From Oscheius sp. JU75 (taxonomy: Eukaryota; Nematoda; Chromadorea; Rhabditida; Rhabditidae): a stretch of 64,000 bases of DNA. This document shows, one piece after another, positions 46,196-59,114 of this stretch. The stretch covers positions 6,200,001 through 6,264,000 of the forward strand of contig JASJZC010000006.1 of assembly GCA_037178855.1 (NCBI GenBank). Reading direction: 5' to 3'. Made by a program: the position numbers and the translations under genes. The notes beneath the pieces are model-generated. The model saw nothing but the letters and a program-made list of their open reading frames with translations. It was not told the origin of the DNA and ran no database searches. The number at the start of each line of letters is the position of its first letter. Positions within the stretch are counted from its first letter, which is position 1.

Positions 46196-46649
46196 TAAAT
46201 TCACTTACTGCTGACTCCTGTGATGTAGAGACGAATAGATACTCTGATAGAGTAACTTCACATTCCAATATTGTAAATTCATTCGCTGTTCTTTTTATAA
46301 ATGTACCGTAGTCGAGTATATTCAGGTTTTATAATCACATCCTTTGATATCTTCGTCGTTTTATCCTCTTTGCAAGAGGAATCTTCAGAAGAGGAGCAAT
46401 CAGAACTCTATTTTTTCTCTGTATGCAATGGCTGTTTCCATTCATTTTGCATGTAATAGTCTTATTTGCGATCAGGAACAGTTTTGAAGCATTTTGTTTT
46501 GCTGATAAATGTAGAATTTCTAGGCAGTAAACTTTTAATACTCCACTCGAATTGAATTCAAAAAAGCTCACGCTTTGGAAAACACCTCTAAGTCCTAGCT
46601 CCTTGTTCTTACTCTCTTTTCTCTCTACTCAACATAACTTAAGGTGTAG
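46196..46649 (+). other. vha-20 3' region and zinc-finger gene promoter
   Basis: About 450 nt, T-rich, with no coding stretch beyond chance open frames. A CTTAAG-type acceptor-like site lies just before the ATG at 46650. Confidence 0.4.
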
Positions 46650-48811
46650 ATGGCTCCAGTAAGAAAAACAGCTGCTAGACAGCCAAAAATCAAAAGAGGT
46701 ACGTTGAAAGTCTTTCTGAATAGTTTTCTTTTTCTAGAAAAGTTTTCTTGTCAACACTGCGGAAAGTGCTTCAAATCACGTACTCTACAGCAAAACCATG
46801 AGCGAACGCATACAGGAGAAAGGCCGTTCTCATGTTCCAATTGTGCTGCTTCGTTTGTCCAAAAATCGCACATGACGAGACACTACAGCTCCTGCACTAG
46901 AGAGAAGACAAAAGTACATGTTTCTTTTCCTTATTTGAAGATTGTTTTAGGATCCCGAGAAACTACCCTTCAGATGCGAAGATTGCGACAAGAAGTATGC
47001 TAGCAAACCCGGCCTCGAACAGCACAAACTCACTCATACAGGTTTTGGTTTTTGCTTGAAGTAACTAATCTCATTTTCAGATAAGTACGAGTGCGATATT
47101 TATAGCAGACGCTGCCAAAGTGGTCGAATTCTAATTCAGCACAAAAGAATCCACATAGGCAAAAAGTATTTTTCTTGTGAGACTTGTGATTTGCGAACCG
47201 CTACGAAAACGTCTCTTATTCAACACTGGAAAAAGTGCAAGGGCAAGGTACGATTCAGCTCTATCAGCGATTCTTTCAGATACTTCAGAAGTCCTCATTT
47301 CGAAGAACAGAAGTAGGTCACAATTGTTTAGATGGTTCTTTCTCATCTAGTCCTGTCTTTGATGAAGAGAACAGCTTCGCGCCAAGTGAACATGCACAAA
47401 TCGCCTCGGCGAGCCTGGTAAAATTTTACTAACAGCTTAGAAAAACCAGAATTGCAGATAGCTCGTCGTCGTACTGTATTCGATTCAGACGGCGAAGTGG
47501 CCACTTCGGAATTGGTCTATATCACAAGCATCCCGATTCCTCTTCCCATTTCTAGACAGAATACTGACGAGGATGCGGCTGAAGAGTATCTCCTGTCGTT
47601 CGCTTGTTCCAGCTGCGATATTTCATTCGCTCGAAAATCATATCTGACGAAGCATTACAATTCCTGTATCAAGAAAACGTCTAAAGTTATTCGTTTGTTA
47701 AGTCGATTCAAGTTTTTTTTGCAGGATCCCAAAAAGTATCCGTTTGCTTGTGAAAATTGCGGCAATAGATATGCAAGCCAACGTGTTCTGAATATTCACA
47801 AAAACATCCATACTGGTATTGTTTTATCTTTTGATCAATTTATCTCAATTTTAGACAAGCACAAGTGTGATGTTTGTGGTAACCGTAGCCAAAGTAATTG
47901 GGCGCTGGTCCAGCACAAAAGACTCCACTCGGAAGAGAACCCTGGCGAGGTAAACTATCGTTTTGTCCAAATTCTTTCAAACACTTCAGAAATCCTTCTC
48001 TCCTCGAAAAACAGAAGGAAACCACAGTCTTTGAGACTATTCTACTTCTGCTTCCAGACTATGTTTCGATCACAGTACTGTTGAAGAAACTAGAGGGTCA
48101 GTTGAACAAGCCGATATAATTTCCGAAACCGAGGTAAGACTTTCTCGATGTTTGTAATATATAATTAAAAACATCAGATAGCTGTCGCCGAATTCGAAGA
48201 CGAAGATAGCAGCTCACTGCGCGATGACACTAGAAATTCAATTCCTCCAGCCATCCCTGAACAATCTTTTGACGAGAATGCAGCTGATTTCATGGAAGAG
48301 ACCTTTGAACCACTGAAACTGGAAGATACTGTTTCTGTTGGAGGCTCAGAGCTTATCGATGCTGGAGAATCGGATGAGAGTTCGACGGCTTTGAGGTACA
48401 ACACTGAACCATTGTTCTATGCTCAGTTTCAGAGTAACGACTATGCTAACAACTTCTCAGCAGCTAATGCAACTCAGGAGCCATCGGTTAGAAAGATCGA
48501 GACGGAGACTGAATGCCTCCAGCAACAAGTCGAAGAGCCGATAAAGATGACCAAAAAGCTGGTCGAAACACAAATCGAGACGGCCGAGGCGATTGTGAAC
48601 AAGGACATTAACAAACAGGCTGTACAGTTTCAAGACGACAAAGCCAATCTGAGGAGGAAGTATTGTCGTGTCAGTGAGAAACTGGACAGTACTTCGCGAA
48701 ATGTGAAAAGAGCCGTCCGTCATCGAGAAAGTTTGCTCCGAGCTGGAGAAAGCCAAATCTACACAGGTAACAATTGTTTCTTATCAAATAGTACTGAAAT
48801 TTGCAGAATAA
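46650..48811 (+). CDS. C2H2 zinc-finger protein with internal duplication and in-frame TGA
   Basis: Exons join into two tandem zinc-finger units. Unit 1 (about 46741-47430): CQHCGKCF...HERTH, CSNCAASF...RHYSSC (a C2HC finger), CEDCDKKYASKPGLEQHKLTH, CDIYSRRC (second Cys lost), CETCDLRT. Unit 2 (about 47590-48170): CSSCDISF...KHYNSC, CENCGNRYASQRVLNIHKNIH, CDVCGNRSQSNWALVQHKRLH. Both units have introns at matching places and end in similar exons (KSSFRRTE / KSFSPRKTE), so an exon-intron block was duplicated. In unit 2 that last exon has TGA at 48032-48034 in frame. Beyond it the frame stays open through a long acidic, coiled region (about 48179-48770) up to TAA at 48809. Without readthrough or an unseen splice the protein would stop at 48034. 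No orthologue recognised. Confidence 0.72.
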
Positions 48812-49613
48812 CGAGCCAAAGTTCCTTCGTTCTGTTCATTTTCGACCATGCTACAAGGAAGACGTCTCGAGCGATGAATCGGTACAAGTCTGCACTTTTC
48901 TTATGGATTTAGAGGAACAATCAGTTGAAAGGAACAGGGCCCTAGTGTCATTGCCTCTCCGGAAGGCTGATCTCGTAGAAAGCCGAGGCTAGAAAAAGTT
49001 TCCTTCCAGTCGCTAATTTACTCTTCTGTGACTAGTTTCACTATTGTTCCGGTCATTGTTATTTGTTACGTTCTTGCCACTATTATAAATGCTGCTGTTT
49101 TCACTTTTTTTTCATAGTGCTTGCTTTTTACAAGATGCTACCCTTTTCTTTCTGTTGTAGTCTTTTGCTGATGACTGATGTTGCAATGAGCTTTTTTCTG
49201 AACAGGTGGGGTGACAATATATTGATCTCCGACCTACTTTGACGGCATTCTTATCAGCTTCTGCAGTGGCCATCTTCGTTCTTCAGAGAAAAAACAATAT
49301 TGTTTGAAATCCTCGCCGTTCCCTCTAATTCGGGGTCTCGGCACGAATTGCCGATGTGGACATTGTTTGAACGCAGTTTTGCTCTTCGGAGACTTCTTAT
49401 CATTTCACCTGCTTTTCAACATTTTGTTTGTCTTTTTTCTGATCATTCTCGCGATAAACAAGTACAGAAAAGCTGTATAATCAGTTGCTCGCAGTCGTAA
49501 ACAGGTTAAAGAGCCTGAAGATTGTCTAAAAATAGCTGTTGGAACGTTGTTCTTTGGTGTGTCTTCTTTATTTGCCTCATTTGTTACATTTTCTAAACAA
49601 GTTCGCTTGCAGA
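48812..49613. other. intergenic, no supported gene
   Basis: About 800 nt between the zinc-finger gene and adenylate kinase. The frame 48807-48992 (PKFLRSVHFRPCYKEDVSSD) looks protein-like but is out of phase with the preceding exon, so it may be a lost C-terminus. The rest is T-rich with nothing recognised. Confidence 0.4.
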
Positions 49614-50487
<874 letters not shown>

Positions 50488-50738
50488 ACCGCCTCACTAT
50501 AGAATCTATTCGTAGCAAGTGCAAGGAGAGACGTTTTTCTCCCCAAAAGTGTTATTTCGCAGTGTTATAATTTCCATGGTTTTCTGTTAATTATGAGTAA
50601 AGTTTATGTATTTGCTGTTTTTGTTATGTTGCCACGGGTTTCCCCACGCTACCGATGTCACCTTTTGCCTTTCAAACTTACGCGACACATTCTAGATTTT
50701 GCTGAAATTTGCGCATTTTGCCAATTCTAGGTATCGAG

Positions 50739-53700
50739 ATGTTGCGTAGAAGTGCCCGTTTAGCTCGACTAGTCGCTTCTGTTGAAGGTTAGGTCATCTT
50801 TTTTCCTAGAAACGGCATCCAACTGATCTTGATCCGGCCCCTCAGCTGACCAAGTTTTTCTCGTCATTTGGTACTGTCGTCAGCTTATCTCCGATTGTTC
50901 CGCTCGTTACCAGTTGTTTACTTTTCCCTATTGTTTTCTCTCCACCTGCCCTTTGAACTCCCAGTATCGGTCAGTGTAGACAACTGACGTGGGTCTACTG
51001 CACCTTTTCAACGCTTTTCTCGCGTTATTTTTGTGTACTTGCATTGACGGCTACCCCATCTTATCTTCTGGATGGCTACAAAATGGCAGTTTCCAGTCTT
51101 CTGGATTAAAGTTACGTTTCATCTTAGCGAGTCCGTTTATATTGTCTTTTGTCGTTATACCTGGGAGAAACCTCTGAAACTGGCATTATTCCGAGAAGTT
51201 TGAAATGCCGCCTTTTTATAGTTTCAAATTGCTCAGGAGTTTAGGCGCCAAATCACTTCCGCAGGGGGTCCAACATTTCTTATCGCTCCTCTTATTTTTC
51301 TTTTTTTTGTTACTCGTTTGGGTTTCCTCTGGAAAAAGCTCGCAAGTATTGTATAGCGACCCGCATAATCTCCTCTTGACCCTTCCGTGGTAGTTAATCA
51401 GCCACGTGCTCAGTTTTCTTCTGATAAAACCTTGTTTTGGGAGCATACTGCTGTAGAAGCAGTTTGCAACAACGTTTCATGTAGCCGCTTTTGTAAGACG
51501 TTTCAATGATTGTATTTGCGCGCGTATCTTCCCACATCTCTCATCCACGTCATGATTTTGCAGTGGCTATAATTTATTCGAGGTACTGTTATTGTCTCAC
51601 GTCTCATTGATGAGGTTATTTGTATGGCTGTCCATTCCTCTGTATCTTCGCTATTTCCGTTTGGCAGAAAATTGGGGTGATTGCTTATAGATCAAAGGAC
51701 ATGCCCTCTTTTAGCTATCATTCTTTTGTTACGTCAGTGTCATCTGGAATTGCGCCACTTTCTGTGAAAATTCTTATCTGAAGGACGGTGATGTCTGCTT
51801 TGTTGTTTACCTATGACATCTTCACACCTTCCCATCTGTTTGCCATTCTAACTTTTTTCCATTCTATGCTTCAGGCACCTTTAACCGGTCCTCTCATACC
51901 AACCGACGTCTGAGCTCCCGTTTTCGCCGACCGAATTCCCTCGTCGCCGGAAATCTCTTATCTTTTCGAGGTAGGTGACACCAGCTCCAGATGTCCTTGA
52001 CGCGTCCATGCAAAGCCCTCTCATAATCAGCTTATTTTCAGGAGTCCCGTCACAAGTCTTTACAAGGAACCACTACGTCTCAAAAGACATGACTGTCTGC
52101 TCTGTACAGGAGAAGGTGAAGTTCGAGAGACTGCCGGAAACCGCCCAGCCGACCAACTACAAGATCTATCTGGCACCGGACTTGGCCAAGTTCACATTCA
52201 ATGGACAGGTCGAGATCGACCTCGACATTTCCAAGGCGACCGATACGCTGAAACTCCACGCCAACTCTTTGGCTATCGGCGAAATCAAGATCGATCTTGC
52301 CGATGGAACTGGTGAGATTTAACAGCTGTTCATTTCCTAACTGAGATTTTAGTCCACGAAAATCTTTCCCACGACTACAGCGACGTCCTCAGCATCGTTA
52401 GCGTCAAACTGCCGGGAACCGTATCGCCACAGCGTGCCAAGCTCACCATCAAGTTCGTCGGAGAACTCAACGACAAGATGAACGGCTTCTACCGTAGCAG
52501 CTACAAAGATTCAACTGGAGCCGAGAAATTCCTGGCCTCCACCCAGTTTGAGGTTTGTAAAACCCTGCTTATCCTTCTGAGAAAAGTATTCAGTCGACCT
52601 ATGCCCGCAAGTCTTTCCCCTGCTGGGATGAGCCTATCTACAAGGCCACCTTCGATGTCACTCTGGAAGTCGACAAAAACTTTACAGCTCTCTCCAACAT
52701 GGACGTCAAATCGACATCGGATGCAGCTGACGGAAAGAAGAAGGTCGTCGTCTTCAACACCTCGCCTCTGATGTCGACCTACCTGGTTGCCTTTGCCGTC
52801 GGCGAGTTGGAATACATCGAGGACAAGACGAAGAGCGGATGTGTGATGCGCGTATACACTCTTCCCGGCAAGAAAGAGCAGGGAAGATTCGCACTTGAGC
52901 TCTCCACTAAGGCCATTGATTGGTACAACGACTGGTTCGGCATCACTTATCCCCTACCCAAATGTGACACCATCGCCATTCCCGACTTCAGCATGGGTAA
53001 GCTTTGTCCTACATCCCTGGTAGCTACGATTTTCAGGTGCTATGGAAAATTGGGGGCTCGTAACATATCGCGAAGTCGCTGTTCTTGTCGATCCAACCAA
53101 GTCTTCGACCAAGCAGAAGTCTCGTGTTGCCCTCACTTGCGCTCATGAGTTGGCTCATCTCTGGTTTGGAGATCTTGTCACAATGGTGAGCATCGATGCT
53201 TCTTCCTCTACAATGCTTTTTCAGAAATGGTGGACTGATCTCTGGCTGAAGGAAGGCTTTGCTTCCTTCATGGAGTATATGTTCGTCGGCTACAACTACC
53301 CAGAATTTAAGATATGGCTACATTTCCTAAACGATGAACTTGCCAGAGGATTCAGTCTCGACGCCCTTCGCAGCAGCCATCCTATCGAAGTCGAAATCGA
53401 CAATCCCAACGAACTGGACGAGATCTACGACAGCATCACCTACGCTAAATCCAACTCTGTCAACAGGATGCTCTGCTACTATCTGGGCGAGGAGACGTTC
53501 CAAAAAGGTCTACGAATCTACCTCAACAAGTTCAAGTACGCCAATGCTACTACCGTGGATCTTTGGGAGGCTCTCACCGAGGCATCTGGACAGGATATCG
53601 CCACCCTGTTGTCGGGCTGGACCAAGCAGATGGGATTCCCCCTCGTCACGGTCTCTCAACGCATCGATGGCAAGAAGAGAATCCTGAAGCTCAAGCAGCA

Positions 53701-55015
53701 GCGTTTCATAGCCGACGGAGGAGCCGACGAGAATAATCAGCTGTGGCAAGTCCCAATCACTGTCACGACGGGCAGCAATCCGAAGAATGTGACCAGCAGT
53801 TTCATCCTGAAGGACAAGGAGCAAGAATTCGTTCTCGACAACGTCGACTCGAAGGACTGGGTGAAGCTCAACGTCGGAACTACTGGATTCTACAGAGTCG
53901 AATATGACGAGACGATGCTGGCCAGTCTTCTTTCGGCTATTGGCGATGGAACCATGCCCGAACTGGATCGATTCGGAATCACGAACGACCTCTTCGCCCT
54001 CGTGACAGCTGGCCGGGTCCCTGCCACACAGTTCCTCGATCTCCTCCAGGCCTCTTCTAACGAGGACGAGTTCATCGTCTGGTCTGCTCTGGACAGCGGA
54101 GTCGGCGATCTGAACAACGTCCTACTCCATGCCGACGACCCGAATGTCTCGTTAGGAATGCGCAAAATCGTCACGAAGGCCTACACACCTGTAGCTGAAC
54201 GTCTCGGATGGGAGCCGAAGCCGGGCGAGGACTCACAAACATCTCTTCTCCGCGGACTCATTCTTGGCCGTTTGTCCAAAGCCGGTCATCAGCCTACGAT
54301 CGAGAAAATGGGCCAGCTCTTCAACAACTATTGCACCAAGAAGGAGGAAATTCATCCCGACCTTCGTCTCTCTGTAAGGCTTTCTTACTTGTTCCAACAA
54401 TTTTCCCTTTAGGTGTTCGGATCTGCAGCCCGAAATGGCGGTCCCACGGCCCACAAGCAGCTCTTGGACATCTACGAGACTAGCGGATTCGGAGAAGTTG
54501 AGCGCCAGGCTCTCGTGGCCATCTCTCAGACACCCGACCTGGCTCTTCTGGAAGAAATCTTCAAGTACGGATTCATCAATGTAAGTTCTTTTTTCCAGCT
54601 TTACCAAACCAATGTTTTAGAACAAAGTACGTTCCCAAGATGTCTACATGCTTCTACTCGGTCCCGGATTGACCAAAGCCGGCCAGGAATACATGTGGGA
54701 CTTCTTCAAGCAGAATGTCCAGCTTCTCATGGACAAGTTCGGCGGGGCCAATTCAAGTCTGTTCCAGGTAACCTTTTTTTTGAATACTCTCTAATCTATT
54801 TGTTTTTGCAGCATTCGTTCAAGATGTCGGCTGAGAACAGCTCCCTCGAGACCAGAGCCAAAGATGTCGAGATGTTCTTCTGTTCCTGCCTGGACTCGAC
54901 AGCCATCCAGACCCTCGACCGTCCAATCCGTCAAGTTGCTGAGAACATTCGTCTCAACGTGAAGCTCCTCGAGAAGAACGCCTCCGAGCTCGCCCAGTAC
55001 GTCAAGTCCCAGTGA
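50739..55015 (+). CDS. pam-1: puromycin-sensitive aminopeptidase (M1 metallopeptidase)
   Basis: Orthologue of NPEPPS/PAM-1, a zinc aminopeptidase needed in C. elegans for meiotic exit and embryo polarity. Core signatures: exopeptidase motif GAMENWGLVTYRE (about 53037), zinc site HELAHLWFGDLV followed 18 residues later by the third ligand Glu in LWLKEGFASF (about 53148-53275), and the catalytic Tyr region SITYAKSNSVNRML. The ERAP1-like C-terminal helical domain includes ERLGWEPKPGEDSQTSLLRG and ends NASELAQYVKSQ. About ten exons, about 930 residues, normal. Upstream exons from 50739 (MLRRSARLARLVASVEG) and about 51890-51970 add a basic, Ser/Arg-rich leader of about 65 residues before the usual start (M at 52089, then FERLPETAQPTNYKIYLAPD). 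Intron 1 is 1.1 kb. Poly(A) signal at 55077. Confidence 0.96.
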
Positions 55016-55076
55016 AACATATGATCTTTTCTCCCCTATCCTTTTGTATTCCCCATCTTGCATATTGTCCCCGTGA

Positions 55077-55082
55077 AATAAA
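55077..55082 (+). promoter_or_regulatory. poly(A) signal AATAAA for pam-1
   Basis: AATAAA 62 nt past the pam-1 stop and about 90 nt before the acceptor of the next gene. This is the arrangement expected at an internal junction of a nematode operon. Confidence 0.65.
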
Positions 55083-55174
55083 TTATTTTATTTGTAGTAC
55101 TTCTTTCCATCTCCAGACGTTTTCCTTCGTCATCAGTAGCTCTAGTACACAAAGTCAGTCAACTTGTTCTCAGA

Positions 55175-57244
55175 ATGATAGTGTCGGAGCTGCGCCGACG
55201 AAAAACACCCGACTATGAGCGTCTCTGTACAGAGAGCGAGCCAGAAGACGGAGATTTCTTCGTCTCCAAAACATTTGCACCTCTCGAAGAGTGTCATCCC
55301 AGTACGTCGGAAGAAGAAAGTTTCGTCGAGAAGAAAGCACCCGAGTTGGTAGCAGAAGACAGCTCAATACCTGGATTTTTCGCCTTCTGCTGGGCCGAAT
55401 TGACCTGCGGCTACTCGCTACAGAACGACAAGAAGAGCTATTCGGACAAGAGGAGGAAGCTGTACGCGTTGTTTCGAATTCCGGCCAAAGTCGAGAAATT
55501 TCTCTTCTTCGGACAGCTGCAGTGCATTGACGCCTTTCTCTACTTCTTTACCTTTCTTCCGCTACGATTTCTCGTAAGTTTCCGATATTTTTTGCTAAAG
55601 AGAGATCTAGATCTCCCTGATCCTCTTTCTCCGCCTCAAACGATGGGGTTCAGCCGAGCTGTGCGATTTTCTCAAAGTCGGAATTATGGTCTGCTCAGCA
55701 ATTGTCATGTTTTTCATAGGTCTGTACCCTTTATTTTCTCTGCGGTAATACAAACTTACAGACACGTCGGTAGTTTATCATGTGGTTCGTGGACAGGGAG
55801 TGATAAAACTCTACATCTTCTACAATATGCTCGAGGTGGCCGATAAGCTTTTCAGCAGCCTGGGACAGGTATTTTTCCCCAGTTTTTAGCCACAATTTAC
55901 GCGTTCACAGGACATTCTCGAAGCTCTTTTCTGGACAGCCAACGAGCCGTTTTCAGTCAGAACATTGCTACGAACATTCTTCCATTTCACGGTAGCCACC
56001 GTCTATGCGGCTTTTCACACCTTCCTCGTCCTTCTTCAAGTTATTTTTGTGCTTTCCCAGTTTCAAACCAACTTCAGGCCACGACACTGAATGTTGCCTT
56101 CAATTCTCACAACCAAGCCGTGCTGGCCATCCTAATGTCCAACAACTTTGTCGAGCTCAAAGGGTCCGTCTTCAAGAAGTTTGCCAAGGCCAACTTGTTC
56201 CAAATGACTTGCAGGTAACCTTTAATCAAACTCCAGTGAGTAGAAAATTCCAGTGATGTGCGTGAACGGTTTCATCTGCACATGCTGCTGACCGTGGTTC
56301 TTCTTCGCAATCTGGCAGCTGTTAACTGGAGTAGCGATCATCTTCTGGAAATGATGCCCGATGTCCTGATGGTCATCGGAGCCGAACTTGTGGTCGACTG
56401 GCTCAAACACGCATTCATCACCAAATTCAACGAGATCAATGCGGATGTCTACAAGGATTTCACAATGACGATAGCATTTGATGTGGTCAAGAATCGCGAC
56501 TCGGCCGGAGCCTTCAACGCCTATTCCGATCAGGTTTCTCGGCGAATGGGCTTCATCCCGATTCCGCTGGCCGTGATGCTGATTCGCGTTCTCGGACAGA
56601 CCTTCAACTTTGCCAGTCCGACGACACTGCTCATCACACTCATGTTCTGGTTTCTTCTTTTCGCGGTGAAGGTTTTCAACGGGATTCTACTGCTCGGAAC
56701 AGCTTGCCAACATGTGTCTGCCTTCCGAAAACTCCAGGAATGTGCCGAAGACCAACATCGCCGACAGAAAATGTTCTCAGCAAAGAGCAAAAGCGCTCCG
56801 AGCTCTCCGAAGATGAGTCTGGTTGACTTCACCGACGTGTGTCATCAGACAAATGCAAAAAACGATCTCACCGCTTCGGATGTACTGGATCAGTTGAATG
56901 AGCTCCAGAGGCAACGAGAGAGTCTTGAACGGGGGACAATCAGGACAAGGAGGAAGAGTAGGATGAGGTGAACTTGTCTTAGTTTTCTAACATGAACCTT
57001 TTTTTTTTAGAAGCAAACGAGAGCACAGTGAGCCGCCTCCGGAGACAGCAGAATCCGAAATATCAAATTGTACAAAAGAGGCGGAGAATCAAGAAATGTA
57101 GGAGTCTTTCTCTTAACAAAAGGCATGTCTAATTTCAGGGGTGAGCGAAGAAGGCCGTCCTCGAAGCCAACAGAAAATGATCTCGCTACTGTGACGGCGT
57201 ACACGATGCTTCCTCCTGATCAGGGAGTCGAGCGCATTGAATAG
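55175..57244 (+). CDS. tapt-1: TAPT1 (DUF747) multi-pass membrane protein
   Basis: Homologue of transmembrane anterior-posterior transformation protein 1, an ER/ciliary-base membrane protein. After an acidic, Ser/Glu-rich N-terminus (about 70 residues) comes the DUF747 core: FFAFCWAELTCGYSL, FRIPAKVEKFLFFGQL, VIKLYIFYNMLEVADKLFSS, the highly conserved TTLNVAFNSHNQAVLAILMS then NNFVELKGSVFKKFAKANLF, RERFHLHMLLTVVLLRNLA and GAELVVDWLKHAFITKFNEI. The C-terminus is Lys/Arg/Ser-rich. About ten short introns. The start is 160 nt after the pam-1 stop, directly behind CTCAG, so co-transcription with pam-1 is likely. Confidence 0.93.
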
Positions 57245-57339
57245 AACAGACGGGTAGACGTAAAACGTTGTGAGATTGCTTGTATAATCAATTTTTTTTT
57301 GCTTCATCTTTCATAAATCTATTTTTCTGAACTCAAAGA

Positions 57340-57998
57340 CTACGTTTTAGTTTCCTCTTCTCCCGCGTCATTGGCTGAAACGAGATGACTACAAAACGAA
57401 GTAAGAGAGCTCACTTTTGAAGCACTGTGTCCGCATGACGCATTCCATGAAGGCCATCATCTCGTCGCCACACTTGCCGTCTTTCATCTCCTCGTCTGTG
57501 GCCGTCTTTTGACATGTGATTGCTTCTCTGAAATCAGAAGGTAGATGGGGAAGGAGGAAAGAAAATACCTAAATTCGTAACCACAGGGACTGGCGACCAT
57601 ATGTCCTACGCAGTGGCATTCGAAGTTCATCGAGCCGTCTGGATTTGTGGGTCCTGGAAATTAAAGTATGCTCTACATGTTCAGAAGAGTAGAACTCTTT
57701 GAGGATTTCAGTCGTCAACGATGTACCAATAATGTACGGATGCTCGGAGAAGAGGGAACCAAAGTGGCCATTATACATATGACAAATCGGAGCAGCTCGT
57801 TTAGAAAAGCATAATGAAAATGAAACACGCCTGGATTGAATGGAGGAAAGACGTCCATTGGGTCGGTATCGGCAATCTTCTGAACGTATTCATCCTTGAT
57901 TGGTGCCCAGAACTCCTCGTTTGTGATATATTCGACCTGCAAGTTTCATAGACATCAATAAAAGTGGAAAAAGAACTGACCTTGTCCTTTTCTGCCAT
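57340..57998 (-). CDS. CHCHD4/MIA40 oxidoreductase with CHC redox motif
   Basis: Mitochondrial intermembrane-space oxidoreductase MIA40, which introduces disulfides into imported CX9C/CX3C proteins. Exon 1 is short (MAEKDK, start 57998). The N-terminal region is longer than in human CHCHD4 (EEFWAPIKDEYVQKIADTDP, then FGSLFSEHPYIIGPTNPDG). The fold-defining twin CX9C pair is intact: CGYEFREAITC and CGDEMMAFMEC. The redox motif, CPC in human and yeast, reads CHC here (MNFECHCVGHMVASPCG). The tail is acidic (DAGEEETKT). Five introns. Divergent with MRTO4 from a shared 187-bp promoter region. Confidence 0.9.
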
Positions 57999-58185
57999 TT
58001 TGAAAGAGTTCTGATAAAAATTCGGCGGAGGAGAAAATTTTGAACTGGCGGGATGGGTCCTGCCACGAATCCCTCTACCTTCTGATTTCGGCAGGGGAAC
58101 GCATTGCCTCTTCACGCATTCCTTTGTTTTTTTTACATCTTTTCGCTTAATTTTCACTACTAAAACACATATTTGAGGCAGAAGG
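57999..58185. promoter_or_regulatory. bidirectional promoter CHCHD4 / MRTO4
   Basis: Only 187 bp separate the two divergent start codons. The stretch is T-rich on the plus strand with no TATA box that I can point to. Shared regulation of the two housekeeping genes is inferred from spacing alone. Confidence 0.55.
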
Positions 58186-59114
58186 ATGCCCCGTTCCAAG
58201 AGGGAGAAGGAAGTCTCACTGACGAAAGTCAAGAAGAAGACCAGAGCGACAAAGGAAACTCTTGTGGATGAGGTCAGTGTTTTTACCTAATTTTTTGTAG
58301 TTTTTCTTGTTTTCGTTATTGCTTGTTCTAGTACTGTTCCTATGAGGTATTAAAAACGCAGTTTATGGAGTGAACGTTCTATCATGAGAGTTGCAAATGT
58401 AAAACATGTATATTCAAGTAAACAACGAGAACATTTCTAGCTTTTTCTTTGTAGGTTCGTCACAGCGTCGACACATACGACAATGTGATCGTGTTCACAA
58501 TCGAAAACCTAAGGAGTAAAAAGTTTATTCAGGTTTGTTCCTTTCTTTGTTCTCAACTAAATCACATTTTCCAGGTTAGACAACATTTCAAAGCCACCTC
58601 TCGTTTCTTCCTGGGCAAAAACAACGTGATGGCTGTTGCTCTTGGACGCTCAGAAAGCGACGAATATGCCAAGAAATTGCACAAAGTCAGCCAGGTGCTG
58701 AAGGGACAGTGCGGTCTGATGTTCACAAACGAGTCGGTCAAGGAAGTGAGAAGACAATTGGACGAGATGAAGGAGGCCGACTACGCCCGTGCTGGAGATA
58801 TTGCGCCGGAATCGATCGAACTGCCGGAAGGACCTCTGCCACAGTTTGCCTTCTCGATGGAGCCACAACTTCGCAAGCTGGGAATGCCGAGTAAGCTCGA
58901 CAAAGGAGCCGTCGCTTTGTATCAGTCGTTTGAAGTGTGCCGGGAAGGTGAACCCATCACTGTCGATCAAGCCAAGGTGAGCTATTTTATTGGATTTGGC
59001 TAATATCGAATTCTTCAGATTCTGAAACTGCTGGAGATGAAGCTCTCCTACTTCCACATCAAAATCAAGGGTCATTGGGACAAAAAGCACGGCTACAAGG
59101 CTCTTGACAACTAA
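58186..59114 (+). CDS. MRTO4 ribosome-assembly factor
   Basis: Homologue of mRNA turnover protein 4 (Mrt4), a uL10/P0-like nucleolar factor that holds the P-stalk site on pre-60S particles. The basic start (PRSKREKEVSLTKVKKKTR) is followed by VRHSVDTYDNVIVFTIENLR, KATSRFFLGKNNVMAVALGR, LKGQCGLMFTNESVKEV and the P0-like insert GDIAPESIELPEGPLPQF. It ends ILKLLEMKLSYFHIKIKG. Four exons, about 225 residues, normal. Probably first gene of a cluster with the two genes downstream (195 and 205 nt gaps). Confidence 0.94.

Noticed and set aside
49140-49200. C/D-box snoRNA from TGATGA...CTGA-like motifs
   Set aside because: Box C is imperfect, there is no terminal stem and no host intron.
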